Both the position numbers and the translations under genes were made by a program. Positions 35,119 through 43,770 of a DNA stretch of 64,000 nucleotides are shown in pieces (position 1 is the stretch's first letter; the number at the start of each line of letters is the position of its first letter). The notes under the pieces were generated by a model. The model had not been told where the DNA came from. It ran no database searches and saw nothing but the letters and a program-made list of their open reading frames with translations. The stretch comes from Ideonella benzenivorans (lineage in GTDB: Bacteria > Pseudomonadota > Gammaproteobacteria > Burkholderiales > Burkholderiaceae_C). The stretch lies in the NCBI RefSeq assembly GCF_020387415.1, contig NZ_JAGWCB010000020.1, positions 248,001 through 312,000 of the forward strand, read 5' to 3'.

Positions 35119-35409
35119 TCAGCCTTCGGACTCGTGCTTGCTGTAAGGGAACCCAAGCCGCTCTGCAACGTCGTAGCTCAGGGTGCGCTGGTTTGGGATC
35201 TCATCGAGGTGAGCCTTTTTTCGGTCGCTCTCGGGGATGCTCTTGCCGTTCACGCTCTGCAGCATGGCGAGCACCACAAAGAGTGCGCCGACACCACCAC
35301 CGAAAAGGGACGGAGTGGAAGCGCCGAACAGCCAGGCGAATCCGGCACCCATGGCAAAACCTAGGGGGCCAACAGTGAAGACTGCGATGATCAGTTTTCC
35401 GTAGTTCAT
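35119..35409 (-). CDS. Small two-helix membrane protein
   Basis: The 96-residue protein has two hydrophobic segments (LIIAVFTVGPLGFAMGAGFAWLFG and SLFGGGVGALFVVLAMLQSV) and a charged cytoplasmic tail. No family is recognised. It starts 12 bp after the stop of another small membrane protein gene, so the two are probably one operon. Confidence 0.55.
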   Translation of the reverse strand: MNYGKLIIAVFTVGPLGFAMGAGFAWLFGASTPSLFGGGVGALFVVLAMLQSVNGKSIPESDRKKAHLDEIPNQRTLSYDVAERLGFPYSKHESEG

Positions 35410-35421
35410 CGTGCGAGGCTC

Positions 35422-35661
35422 TCAGGTGGGGAGGCCGTCATCGTTGGGCGAGCCGTCCCGCTTCCAGCGACGGTCGTGGTCCAGCTGATCTTCAGCAGCC
35501 CAGGGTTTAGAGGGACCGGGCAGGGGGAGGGCAATGCCGACGGTGCCACCGGCAAGGGCGCTCAGCCCTATCGCATCCCATATCAAGTAGACGCTGTCAA
35601 TGGCAGCGACCAGCGTCAGGGCGCCAAGGGCCCAGCGGGCGCGGAAAATATTGCGAATCAT
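35422..35661 (-). CDS. Small membrane protein
   Basis: A 79-residue protein begins MIRNIFRARWALGALTLVAA and contains one or two hydrophobic segments followed by a charged tail. The internal ATG at 35661 was chosen because AGGA lies 8-11 bases upstream. The long upstream extension in the same frame runs through AT-rich DNA and is unlikely to be coding. Function unknown. Confidence 0.45.
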   Translation of the reverse strand: MIRNIFRARWALGALTLVAAIDSVYLIWDAIGLSALAGGTVGIALPLPGPSKPWAAEDQLDHDRRWKRDGSPNDDGLPT

Positions 35662-35679
35662 GTTTTGCTTCCTGGTCAT

Positions 35680-36540
35680 AAATCTGGTTGGATAATTTTT
35701 TGAATGCCTTCTGATATGAATAATTTCTATTTTGATGGTTGAAGATGTTTGGCGTGCGTTGGTCCTAATTCCATGAATATGTTCTGTATTTTTCTCTATT
35801 GGGTGAGGCCGCGGCACGGGTGAGGGATTAGTGCTTCTTCTGTCGGGGAGCAATGGCGTGAGTCTAGGTGTCGCCCCACCCATAGGGAAGTCTGGCGCCG
35901 TTTGTGCCGAATGGAGCTACAGAATTGCAGATGAACAAGTACCTCAAGTTACCGAGTGGTGGGGTTCTAATGTCACGGTGAAACAAATAGGCGGCTGGTT
36001 TTTCTGTTGTTCGTGAGAAATTTCTGTCGATGGCTTTCATAAGTCATTGATATTGCGTTGCGCATTTGGTAATCGTCGTGTGCAGAATAATTTCTACCGA
36101 TCTGATGGGGTGCTATTTGCATCTGAACAGTGTGCCGCCGTAACAGAGTTACTTTTCACGGTGGAAAAGCATGGCGGCGGCTCATGAGCGGCGCGTTGTA
36201 AGGCTGCGACACGTGACCTAAAACACAGCCTGGTGCAGACATTCAATCTTCCGGAAGGCGCCTGGCAATTCGGGTCGATGGCAGTTCAAAGGGGGGGTGT
36301 CGAGCTCGTGTTTGCGTCGGATAGAGTGATTGCTGAGCCATGTTGCTGGCGCGTGCGCACTCGAATGGCGGCCAGGCGTCGCCATGCCGACCTTCGACAT
36401 GGTTGTCGTTTCGTTCGGCGACGGACGTGGGATCGCCTGTGTCGTCCCCGGGGCCTCGTAGGGAGTCGAGGCAACTCGACACGGTGAGGGGCGGCAGTGC
36501 AGGCCGCGCGTCTATTGCCGTGCCGGGACGGCGAGGCACG
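35680..36540. other. AT-richer intergenic region with no convincing gene
   Basis: The first 500 bp are clearly lower in GC than the rest of the window and probably hold the promoter of the small membrane protein genes. The later part is GC-richer. I see no ORF with a plausible start and coding pattern. Confidence 0.5.
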
Positions 36541-36547
36541 GAGAAGG

Positions 36548-36571
36548 GGCCCCGGACGTTAGTCCGGGGCC
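36548..36571 (-). terminator. Strong hairpin at the end of the structured region
   Basis: The perfect 10-bp stem GGCCCCGGAC / GTCCGGGGCC has a four-base loop. On the minus strand it is followed by CCTTCTCC, a weak pyrimidine tract, so it could terminate a minus-strand transcript. Confidence 0.5.
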
Positions 36572-37602
36572 TATGAGCCGATACACAGCTGTGTCGGCGG
36601 GGATGGTTTTCGGTGCATCAGTGACGACGATGTCAAATCTGGTGCCCTCAAGCTGGTTATGTAGCGATGCCGATCAACACGGACGCTCGCTCGCAGTGAT
36701 GGATCAAGGTCGCATCACGTCTCTCGATGAATTGGCTTCATGCCTGTGGATCCTTTCCTATTGAATAGGCGCGCCAACGCCAAAGGTGACTGCGGCCGGG
36801 GAACCACCCCCGACCGCTCCCATGAGACCTCCCGGTCTCGCTCGTTACGTTTCTCCGTTCGCTCAGTCTTTCGGCCAACCGGTGCCAACCGGTCGTGGTC
36901 TCTCGACCTCGGATCTGGATTTCGGCCAGTCCTTCAATGCCTACACGAACTCCGCTCTCATCCCTTCCGCGCTAACACCTGTCGTTCACAGGCTTCCGAC
37001 GCGCTGCCACGCGCGCCGACACGGACGAGACTTGCACAGTTAGATTGCAGTTACTTCCTATCGAATCCTAGATGTGACCCGGCTTGTTGAACTCAGTCCC
37101 TGGACGCATCCACCAGGTTTCGGGGGGCCGAAGGCAGTAAAGCGCTCCCCCTACGATTCAATTGCCGTTTTATGGCCATCAGCGGGCATCTCAGCCCTAG
37201 CACCTATCGGCCGCCGCGATGGGCGGCCTTTCGGACTCTCTGCATCGCACCCCGAAGGGCGCTTTTAGACGCTTAAGCTATCAGCCTGGGCTTCTGGCTT
37301 CCGGGTGCGACCCCGTTCACCATCAGCTCCACCGACATCCCTGGGCCACTTGGCCCATGACGCCGACGTCGATCTTTCTTCGACTTGGACTGCCGTCGTC
37401 TGCAGCACCGGTTACGCAGCTTTCCTGCGTCTCCCGGGATCGGACTTGCACCGACTTTCACCGCAATCAGGTCACACGGGCATTCCCTCCCGTGCGCCGT
37501 TTCCTGCTCGCACACCTCCTCGTGGACTGCGTCCACCAGGTCATGGGCTGGAGCGCAGGGGGTTACTCGACGAACGTCGGATTAGTCCCTGGCCCCGCCC
37601 TT

Positions 37603-37636
37603 GCACCGAGCATGCAGCTTTCACTGCACTCGGCGC
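37603..37636 (-). ncRNA. Group II intron domain V-like hairpin
   Basis: On the minus strand, an 8-bp lower stem (GCGCCGAG / CTCGGTGC), a two-base 3' bulge (TG), a 6-bp upper stem (TGCAGT / GCTGCA) and a GAAA loop total 34 nt. That is the exact layout of domain V, with a CGC triad at the start of the stem. No reverse transcriptase gene is present in the island. Confidence 0.45.
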
Positions 37637-37726
37637 AAACGAACAGATTCCCCTTGGCTGGCGGCCGAGGGGCGTGGGGGCTGGCAACCCCCTGACGCAT
37701 TGCGCGTCGACGATAACGAGTGGCTG

Positions 37727-37790
37727 TGGTCGGGTTGGCGGCCCGCCCATGCACACGCACGCTGCGCATGGGTGGGCCGCCAACCGACCA
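37727..37790. repeat. Long inverted repeat (25-bp arms)
   Basis: The arms 37727-37752 and 37766-37790 pair with one mismatch and one bulged base around a 13-nt loop. It could form a stable hairpin or a binding site. No T-run follows on either strand, so it is not an ordinary terminator. Confidence 0.7.
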
Positions 37791-37887
37791 GGGAGCGATT
37801 GCCGCACTCGGTCACCTTAGCTGTCCTGGTGACTGGTGATGCGAGACAGGCGCGTGTAATGCGCCGCAAAACACCACCTTCATTTGA

Positions 37888-37913
37888 CGTCGTAGCCAGC
37901 GATGGCTACGACG
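37888..37913. repeat. Perfect 10-bp hairpin
   Basis: CGTCGTAGCC and GGCTACGACG pair perfectly around AGCGAT. No T-run follows on either strand, so it is not an obvious terminator. Confidence 0.55.
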
Positions 37914-37994
37914 CTGTAGCTTCAATGACTTAGTCGAGTCGCCGCCAAGTTGAATCAAGGCCGACATGTAGAACTAACGGTCGTGGTGCTAAGA

Positions 37995-38054
37995 ATACCA
38001 GCATTGATACCAGCATTGATACCAGCATGAACGCTGGCATTCATGCCAGCATCG
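37995..38054. repeat. Five phased 12-bp repeats (iteron-like)
   Basis: Three tandem copies of ATACCAGCATTG (the third ends GA) are followed by an inverted unit (ACGCTGGCATTC) and one more direct unit (ATGCCAGCATCG), all in 12-bp phase. CCAGCATTGA appears again near 38401. This resembles iterons or a multi-site operator for the nearby regulator. Confidence 0.6.
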
Positions 38055-38372
38055 CATGAAAAGAATCGGCGCCATTGCCCTTGTCGTTGTTGCCGTTCCT
38101 GAAGAAAAGCTGCCTTTGATAAATGATTTGTGAAGGGGATTCCTGGGAGGTGCCAAGCAGTCTGAATTTTCCGTGATCGTATTTGCGCAGTGGTTGGCGG
38201 CCGATCTCGCTACTGAATTCTCTTGTTGTTCCGAGACAAGTAACAATCTGTTTCAATAAATCGGTGAATGTCTGGTCGATTTATGGTGATGGATATTGCG
38301 TCTATTGAGTAAGCGCGCTACATTGAATGCACCAAGGGACTTAGAACCGGTGCTTGTCGGCCACCTCGCAGC

Positions 38373-38903
38373 ATGGTCCTTAAAGACTGCGAAATTAAAG
38401 CCAGCATTGAAAATGCCCGTATAGGCATTGTTCAAGTTGGCCGCTGTGTAACTTCTCCGCCAATTGATGATTTTTGGCGGGTGCATCACACGGAGTTCTT
38501 GCCTTGGTCAGTCCCAAAAAGACCGTCGTCTGCTCGACGATTGGTTCATCCCCGCCAACTGGCGAAAGTAATATCGCCTTGCTGGCAGCGCCGCTCTCGG
38601 CCAACGTGCGGCTTCATTTTCATTGAAGAGCTTGCCGTAATGATCGGCAAGTCCGTGACAACAATTCGGACCTGCTCGTCAAATCAGAAGTACCACCACT
38701 TGATTCCGCGGCCGCGGAAACTGCCAAACAGCCGGCGGCTCTGCTGGACGTTGGCTGATGTTCTGTCCTGGATCGAATCGAGTCGTCCTTCTGAGCCGCC
38801 ACCGCCGCGGCGTCCGCGTGGGCGGCCAACCAAAGCCGAACAGTTGTCCCGCGAACGCTGGATGTCTAGTCAATCTAAGCCCGTCCGGCGAGAGGAGGGC
38901 TGA
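38373..38903 (+). CDS. AlpA/MerR-like DNA-binding protein (start uncertain)
   Basis: The convincing part is the C-terminal ~95 residues: FIFIEELAVMIGKSVTTIRT is an AlpA-type helix-turn-helix, followed by LIPRPRKLPNSRRLCWTLADVLSWIES, the usual pattern of excisionase and AlpA regulators, and a basic tail with PRGRPTKAEQLSRERW. The N-terminal ~80 residues look poorly coding, and no ATG or GTG sits just before the helix-turn-helix. The true start may be a TTG near 38498, or there may be a frameshift. It lies directly upstream of the next gene and probably regulates the island or its excision. Confidence 0.5.
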   Translation: MVLKDCEIKASIENARIGIVQVGRCVTSPPIDDFWRVHHTEFLPWSVPKRPSSARRLVHPRQLAKVISPCWQRRSRPTCGFIFIEELAVMIGKSVTTIRTCSSNQKYHHLIPRPRKLPNSRRLCWTLADVLSWIESSRPSEPPPPRRPRGRPTKAEQLSRERWMSSQSKPVRREEG

Positions 38904-38905
38904 GC

Positions 38906-39553
38906 ATGCGCGAAGTTCTCAACACGACCGCCGCGCTCTGGCAGGTTATGCAGCACCATCAGCGCGGGTATACCGTTTCGATTGCGTTCGTGACCGAATC
39001 TGAGAAGGTTCCTGGGAAGGCCCTCCAATGGGAGCGCGACTTCGGCACACGCCTCTTGTCATATCAAAAGCAGGACCGCAAGCAGCGTCGGCTGCCTACG
39101 GCGGTTGCCCTCAGCACGCAGGTCCACGGCAGCCCGTCGAAGCGTGAGCTGATCTTGATGGCAACGCCGTTTGCGCTGACTGCGCATCCTGATTCGCCAT
39201 GGGCCAAGGAGAAGTGGGTGGAGCACCTCCCTCGGTGTGGCGTCTACATCATGGTTCGTTCGCCAAGGCCGCAGGGCGGCTATTCGTGGACCTGGAACCT
39301 GCAGGAAAGCATTCGCGCTCGGCTGTTCGCACGGCTCACGCAATTGGTGAAATCCAGAAACGCTTCTGCCATCCGGACTGAAACGGAGAGCTGGGTGCAG
39401 ATCTTTTCGATGTTTCGCGGTGTCCGTGCACAACTGATCAGGACGATCAGGTCGGCTCAGAAGCTTTGGCATGCCTGTAACCGGACCAGTTGGCCTGGCA
39501 TTGATCCCGAAGATTTGCCTTTCATCACGGAGTTTCGTCGTCAGCAAGCCTGA
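38906..39553 (+). CDS. Hypothetical protein
   Basis: The 215-residue protein follows a good ribosome-binding site (GAGGAGGGCTGAGC) 2 bp after the stop of the AlpA-like gene. It is basic in the C-terminal half and has no motif I recognise. Genes of this kind next to AlpA-like regulators are common in integrated elements. Function unknown. Confidence 0.6.
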   Translation: MREVLNTTAALWQVMQHHQRGYTVSIAFVTESEKVPGKALQWERDFGTRLLSYQKQDRKQRRLPTAVALSTQVHGSPSKRELILMATPFALTAHPDSPWAKEKWVEHLPRCGVYIMVRSPRPQGGYSWTWNLQESIRARLFARLTQLVKSRNASAIRTETESWVQIFSMFRGVRAQLIRTIRSAQKLWHACNRTSWPGIDPEDLPFITEFRRQQA

Positions 39554-39591
39554 TCGGCCGTTCTTCACTGCCCAACATTTCATCGATTCCC

Positions 39592-40122
39592 ATGTCAAAA
39601 GCACTTGGAACTCGTATTCTCCGAGCTCTCACTTCTCTCGTCGCCACTGGAAGCTCTCGCAAGGTCGCCAATTTGGCCGCCGATCTGCAAGGTCTTGGCG
39701 TCTCCGGACTGCGCGGCCCTAGGCCGAAGACCGAGTTCGAAATCGTGTTTACGTCCAACCCCGACTTTCTTGAACTGCATGAGCACCACGCAGGCATCGA
39801 CATTCCCTTGATGTCGACGCCAGGGCTTTTTCTGAGCTTCGAGGGGGAGATGAAGACGATCCGGCACCTCGAGGACATTGCCGACCTCCCTGCTGTTCAT
39901 CGCTGGACCTCGCGTAGGAGCCGGGGTTTGCGGGACGGCGATGAGGATGTCTGGTTGCGGGACTGGCTGGAGGGCTTGATGGAGGACTATCCGCCGGTGG
40001 ACAGCGCCGTGCGGCAAGCGGTGATCAGGTCGATCGACGACCAGCTCCTCGCGGACATTGAGGAGGATATCGCAAGGGAGATCGATGAGATCGTTGAGTC
40101 GCGGCGATACGCCGCGGGTTGA
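39592..40122 (+). CDS. Hypothetical acidic protein
   Basis: The 176-residue protein has a basic N-terminus (ALGTRILRALTSLVATGSSRKV) and an acidic C-terminus with several aspartates and glutamates (IDDQLLADIEEDIAREIDEIVES). No family is recognised. It lies 38 bp downstream of the previous gene and is probably in the same operon. Confidence 0.55.
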   Translation: MSKALGTRILRALTSLVATGSSRKVANLAADLQGLGVSGLRGPRPKTEFEIVFTSNPDFLELHEHHAGIDIPLMSTPGLFLSFEGEMKTIRHLEDIADLPAVHRWTSRRSRGLRDGDEDVWLRDWLEGLMEDYPPVDSAVRQAVIRSIDDQLLADIEEDIAREIDEIVESRRYAAG

Positions 40123-40530
40123 CCGCGATCCCTTTGTCGGGTCTTGGATCGCCGCTGGTGTTCAGCAGAAGTAGTAGGCTGTCGCACCGTCGAACGTAGT
40201 TTTCAAGCGGCCTGTGCATGTGATGCGCAGGCCGCGCGCTTTCGGCCACGCCCCCCTCACTTGTGGATATTCAGCACATCTTGGAGGCGTGTTCTTGTCG
40301 GGTTCTTCTGCTGGTTCAGTGGCGCTGCATAACTCTACGTTGCTTGCGCGCGCGTCGTGCTGGACCGCGCCGGCGATCACTGTGAAAGGGCAGACGCAGC
40401 CCCAGTTCAGCGCTCCTTTGCACGGTGGGGCAGGCGCCACAATTGATCGCATCGGGAGTCTGCCTGGCAGAATACTGGAAAGGCGTGATGGGGAGCAGGT
40501 CAGTCCATCTGCGGCACAGCTACAGGCAAG
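40123..40530. other. Intergenic region upstream of the methyltransferase
   Basis: Here the lower-GC left half of the island gives way to the defence cluster. I find no gene or repeat. It presumably carries the methyltransferase promoter. Confidence 0.5.
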
Positions 40531-42096
40531 ATGCACAAAAGAAAAGAAGCAATACCGGTCATAGATCTTTTTGCCGGTCCGGGGGGGCTTTGCGAGGGAT
40601 TCTCGTCGGTCGTCGACGCGTCGGGAGCGCGTAGCTTCGACGTCAAGGTATCCATCGAAAAGGATCCCATTGCCCACCGAACCCTTCTGCTGCGGGCGAT
40701 CTTCCGCAAGTTCCCCAAGGGGAAGGTCCCGAGCTGCTACTACGACTACGCCCGAGGGAAGATCAACCGCGAGCAGTTTCTGGCGCATCCTGAGATCAAG
40801 GTCGCAGCGGAGCATGCCGCCAAGGAGGCTCGATGCGCTGAGCTGGGCCTCACGCCCGCCAAGGAGGTCGACGGCTGGATCCGCGAAGCCCTGGGCGGGC
40901 GGACCGATTGGGTGCTCATCGGGGGGCCGCCTTGCCAAGCCTACTCGCTGGCTGGCCGGTCGCGCCTGCGCAGCAAGGACGTGAAGAAGTTCGAGTCCGA
41001 CGCCAAGCATTTCCTCTATATCGAATACCTGCGGATCATTCAGCAGTTCGCCCCAGCAGCCTTCGTGATGGAAAACGTCAAGGGGATGCTCAACTCCACC
41101 AACTCCGGCAAGCGGATTTTCGAGCAGATCCTCGCCGACTTGAAGGCACCCAAGGCTGGGCTGAGCTACGAGGTTCGCTCGTTGGTGGTTCACAAGGCGG
41201 AGGGCGAGCTGTGCCCTAACGACTATGTGATCGAGGCCGACGACCACGGCATTCCTCAAAGCCGTCATCGGGTGATCCTGTTCGGAATCCGATCGGACGT
41301 GGCGGCGGCAACCCCTGCTCTGAGGGAGCGCCCGGAGGACTTCCTGCTTCGCAAACAGTCCAAAAAGGTAGGCGTCAGCGCCGCCTTGGCCGGCCTGCCG
41401 GAGCTTCGCAGTCGCTTGTCCAAGGAGCCTGACTCGCAAGAAGCCTGGATCAATGCCGTCAAAGAGTCTCCGAGCGCCTTGGCGGGCTGGCGAGTGCCGC
41501 TGCGCGCCGATATCGAGACGGCTATGGAGAAATTCATCAAAAAGGCCGAAAAGCAATCGACTTTCGGCGGTCCCTTCATCGAGGTTGCCGTCGACCCGGG
41601 CAACTACATGCCCAAGGATCTGCGGGACTGGTATCTGGATCCGAAACTCGGCGGTGTCTTGCACCACGAGACTCGCAGCCACATGCGCTCGGATCTGCAT
41701 CGTTACATGTTCGCGGCCTGCTTCGCAGCCACTCAGAAGTACGCCCCGGACCTGCGCGACTTTCCGCCGAAGCTGCTGCCCGACCATGTGAACGTGGACG
41801 AGGAGACGATCCCCTTTAAGGACCGCTTCCGGGTTCAGATGGGCAAGTATCCATCGTCGACGGTGGTAGCCCACATCAAGAAAGATGGGCACTACTACAT
41901 CCACCCGGACCCGGGCCAGTGCCGCAGCCTGACCGCGCGTGAGGCAGCCCGCTTGCAAACCTTCCCCGACAACTACTTCTTCGAGGGGAATCGGACGGAG
42001 CAATACGGCCAGATCGGCAACGCTGTCCCGCCGCTGCTGGCCAAGCAGATTGGAGAAATCATCCGTGACTTCATGATTTCTCCGCGTAGGCGGTGA
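40531..42096 (+). CDS. DNA cytosine-5 methyltransferase
   Basis: The 521-residue protein carries the m5C methyltransferase motifs in order: motif I DLFAGPGG (12-19), motif IV GGPPCQAYS with the catalytic cysteine at 135, motif VI ENV (181-183), motif VIII QSRHRV (243-248) and motif X IGNAVPPLLAKQIG near the C-terminus. It methylates cytosine at an unknown site. About 90 extra residues before motif IV and the long region after motif VIII set it apart from Dcm, so specificity cannot be guessed. It is probably the modification enzyme for the minus-strand operon; the Vsr gene fits a cytosine methyltransferase partner. Confidence 0.94.
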   Translation: MHKRKEAIPVIDLFAGPGGLCEGFSSVVDASGARSFDVKVSIEKDPIAHRTLLLRAIFRKFPKGKVPSCYYDYARGKINREQFLAHPEIKVAAEHAAKEARCAELGLTPAKEVDGWIREALGGRTDWVLIGGPPCQAYSLAGRSRLRSKDVKKFESDAKHFLYIEYLRIIQQFAPAAFVMENVKGMLNSTNSGKRIFEQILADLKAPKAGLSYEVRSLVVHKAEGELCPNDYVIEADDHGIPQSRHRVILFGIRSDVAAATPALRERPEDFLLRKQSKKVGVSAALAGLPELRSRLSKEPDSQEAWINAVKESPSALAGWRVPLRADIETAMEKFIKKAEKQSTFGGPFIEVAVDPGNYMPKDLRDWYLDPKLGGVLHHETRSHMRSDLHRYMFAACFAATQKYAPDLRDFPPKLLPDHVNVDEETIPFKDRFRVQMGKYPSSTVVAHIKKDGHYYIHPDPGQCRSLTAREAARLQTFPDNYFFEGNRTEQYGQIGNAVPPLLAKQIGEIIRDFMISPRRR

Positions 42097-42224
42097 GGGC
42101 CTGTGCGATGTTGCACTGTCCGCGATTTGGCGGTCCCGTCAGCAAATGGGGGCCAAGCCTGATCCCACAGGCTGCCCTGGAGTTCCGCGTGGCGCTGCAA
42201 AAGAACCCGTAGACGCCCAGCCCT

Positions 42225-43175
42225 ATGGAAATCATCTTTCTGGACCAGAACAAATGGATCGAGCTGGCTCAAGTGCACAGCGGTCGAACAAAGGGCGGCC
42301 CGATCGCCCAGTTGTTCCCTCGGCTCGTCGCAGCCGTACGAGAGGGGCGCGTCCTGTTTCCGTTGTCGGTGGCGAACATCATCGAGACCGCCAAGCGCAA
42401 CGACCATGTCAGTCGGCGACTCATCGCCGAAACACAGGCCATGCTCAGCCTTGGCTATGTCCACCGAAGCCGGGCAGCCCGGATAGAGGTGGAGCTGCGA
42501 GCTGCCATTCAACGCCGATTCGGCATTGAGCCTGAGCCAATGCCGGCCCATTGGGCGATTGCACTAGGCTTTATGCAGGCCTTCGAGCCCATGGACGAGC
42601 TGACGGCGTCCCCAGGAGAACTTGCACGCGTAGGACGGATGACGTCCCTTGTGGACCCCGCGGCACTCTACCTAGACTACATGATTACGCAGGACGATAC
42701 CCGCCGCAGAGAGGCCAATGCCAAATTGAGCCAAGGGCTTTCGGGGTTGGTCGCCCGGATCGAGGGCCGGCGCGCACGGTTTGCAGGTGAGTCCCTCGAT
42801 ATGCGCCGGCGCATATACGCAGCGCAGTCATGGGTGGACCATCTGGATGTCCTCAACCGGATTGTGGCTGCGCTGGGGTATTCGTTCGACGACTTGTCGG
42901 CGCTCGGGGACAGTGCCATGCGAGCTCTACTTGAGGACGTGCCGACGATGAACGTGGAAGTTGAAATGGCTACGCGCCTCGAAGCAAAGACCGGGGCACT
43001 ATCGGCCAACGACGTTTTGGACGTGCAGTCTTTCTATACCGCGATTCCATATTCGGACCGTGTCATCGCCGAGAAGGCAGCCATCTCCCACGCGCAGCAG
43101 GCGAAGCTCGACTCGAAATACGGCGTCATCCTGTCACGCTCTCTGGAAGACCTTTCTGAGCATTATCTTGGCTAG
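42225..43175 (+). CDS. PIN-like domain protein
   Basis: The 316-residue protein begins IIFLDQNKWIELAQ, with an early aspartate as in PIN-like RNases. It ends with NDVLDVQSFYTAIPYSDRVIAEKA, giving the C-terminal aspartates of the same fold. The middle is helical. It is much longer than VapC toxins and has no adjacent antitoxin. It lies 128 bp after the methyltransferase on the same strand and is convergent with vsr, so it may be a nuclease component of the defence cluster. The assignment rests on motif pattern only. Confidence 0.6.
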   Translation: MEIIFLDQNKWIELAQVHSGRTKGGPIAQLFPRLVAAVREGRVLFPLSVANIIETAKRNDHVSRRLIAETQAMLSLGYVHRSRAARIEVELRAAIQRRFGIEPEPMPAHWAIALGFMQAFEPMDELTASPGELARVGRMTSLVDPAALYLDYMITQDDTRRREANAKLSQGLSGLVARIEGRRARFAGESLDMRRRIYAAQSWVDHLDVLNRIVAALGYSFDDLSALGDSAMRALLEDVPTMNVEVEMATRLEAKTGALSANDVLDVQSFYTAIPYSDRVIAEKAAISHAQQAKLDSKYGVILSRSLEDLSEHYLG

Positions 43176-43258
43176 CGTTGTGGCGATCACGATGCTGATG
43201 TGGGGCCCGGCTGCAAACAGCAAGCGTGTCCGCAGCCGGGTGTGGTGTGACTGCAGAG

Positions 43259-43732
43259 TTATCGCAAGGAGGCGGCTGCGAGGCTTTGAGCGCTGATTTC
43301 ACCCGCAGGTGCACCGCTGTCGATCCAGGCTCTGAGCGCCCAGGGTAATTTCGCAGCGGACCCCGGGTCACGCGTTGAGCATTCCCAGACGCTGAGCACC
43401 CGCCAGCCCATCTCCGCGAGCTTGTTGGCGGCGCGTCGGTCGCGATCGACATTGCCCTGCAGTTTGTCCGTCCAGAACTCAGTCCGCGTCGACGGCGTCT
43501 TTGCGTATTTGCATCCCTGGTGCGCGTGCCAGAAGCAGCCGTGAACGAAGATCGCGATCTTGCGGCCCGGCATAGCGATGTCGGGAGTGCCCGGCAGGTC
43601 GCGCCGATGCAGCCGGAAGCGATGCCCCATCGCGAACAGCGCTTTGCGGACCTGCATCTCGGGCACGGAGTTTTTGCCCTTGATGCCGGACATCATCTGG
43701 CTCCGCTTCGCGGGGCTGACGACATCTGCCAT
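43259..43732 (-). CDS. vsr: Vsr, very short patch repair endonuclease
   Basis: The 157-residue protein matches Vsr: MSGIKGKNSVPEMQVRKALF, HRRDLPGTPDIAM with the catalytic aspartate, and FVHGCFWHAHQGCKYAK with the histidines and zinc-binding cysteine. Vsr nicks T:G mismatches left by deamination of 5-methylcytosine. It is the last gene of the minus-strand operon, 38 bp after the AIPR gene. It fits the cytosine-5 methyltransferase encoded opposite and supports the view that the whole cluster is one restriction-modification unit. Confidence 0.95.
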   Translation of the reverse strand: MADVVSPAKRSQMMSGIKGKNSVPEMQVRKALFAMGHRFRLHRRDLPGTPDIAMPGRKIAIFVHGCFWHAHQGCKYAKTPSTRTEFWTDKLQGNVDRDRRAANKLAEMGWRVLSVWECSTRDPGSAAKLPWALRAWIDSGAPAGEISAQSLAAASLR

Positions 43733-43770
43733 AGTGGATCGCGATACGCCCGACAGCCCCGGCCTGTCGC

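Larger units (their letters stand above)
36541..37690 (-). ncRNA. Candidate large structured non-coding RNA
   Basis: About 1.1 kb lack a credible ORF on either strand but are full of short complementary arms and GNRA-like loops. Read on the minus strand, the motif GTGAAAG followed by GTGCAAG occurs twice (about 37607-37629 and 37443-37462). A strong 10-bp hairpin (36548-36571) lies at the 3' end. One 34-nt hairpin matches group II intron domain V. Possible identities are an ORF-less or decayed group II intron, or a giant RNA of the GOLLD/ROOL kind that travels with mobile elements. I cannot match it to a family by eye. The strand is inferred from these motifs and the terminal hairpin. Confidence 0.45.

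Noticed and set aside
37420..37490. Cobalamin riboswitch, suggested by GTGAAAGTCGGTGCAAGTCC on the minus strand
   Set aside because: The rest of the B12-box consensus is missing and no cobalamin-related gene follows.
36740..37933. Overlapping small ORFs in the structured region
   Set aside because: None has a good ribosome-binding site or consistent codon pattern. They occur in all frames on both strands, as expected for GC-rich non-coding DNA.
37995..38054. CRISPR array
   Set aside because: The repeats are only 12 bp, directly adjacent and without spacers. No cas gene is present.
40162..42003. Large minus-strand ORF opposite the methyltransferase
   Set aside because: The plus strand has all methyltransferase motifs in order; the minus-strand translation has none.
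42225..43175. VapBC toxin-antitoxin
   Set aside because: The protein is more than twice the length of VapC and there is no small antitoxin gene next to it.
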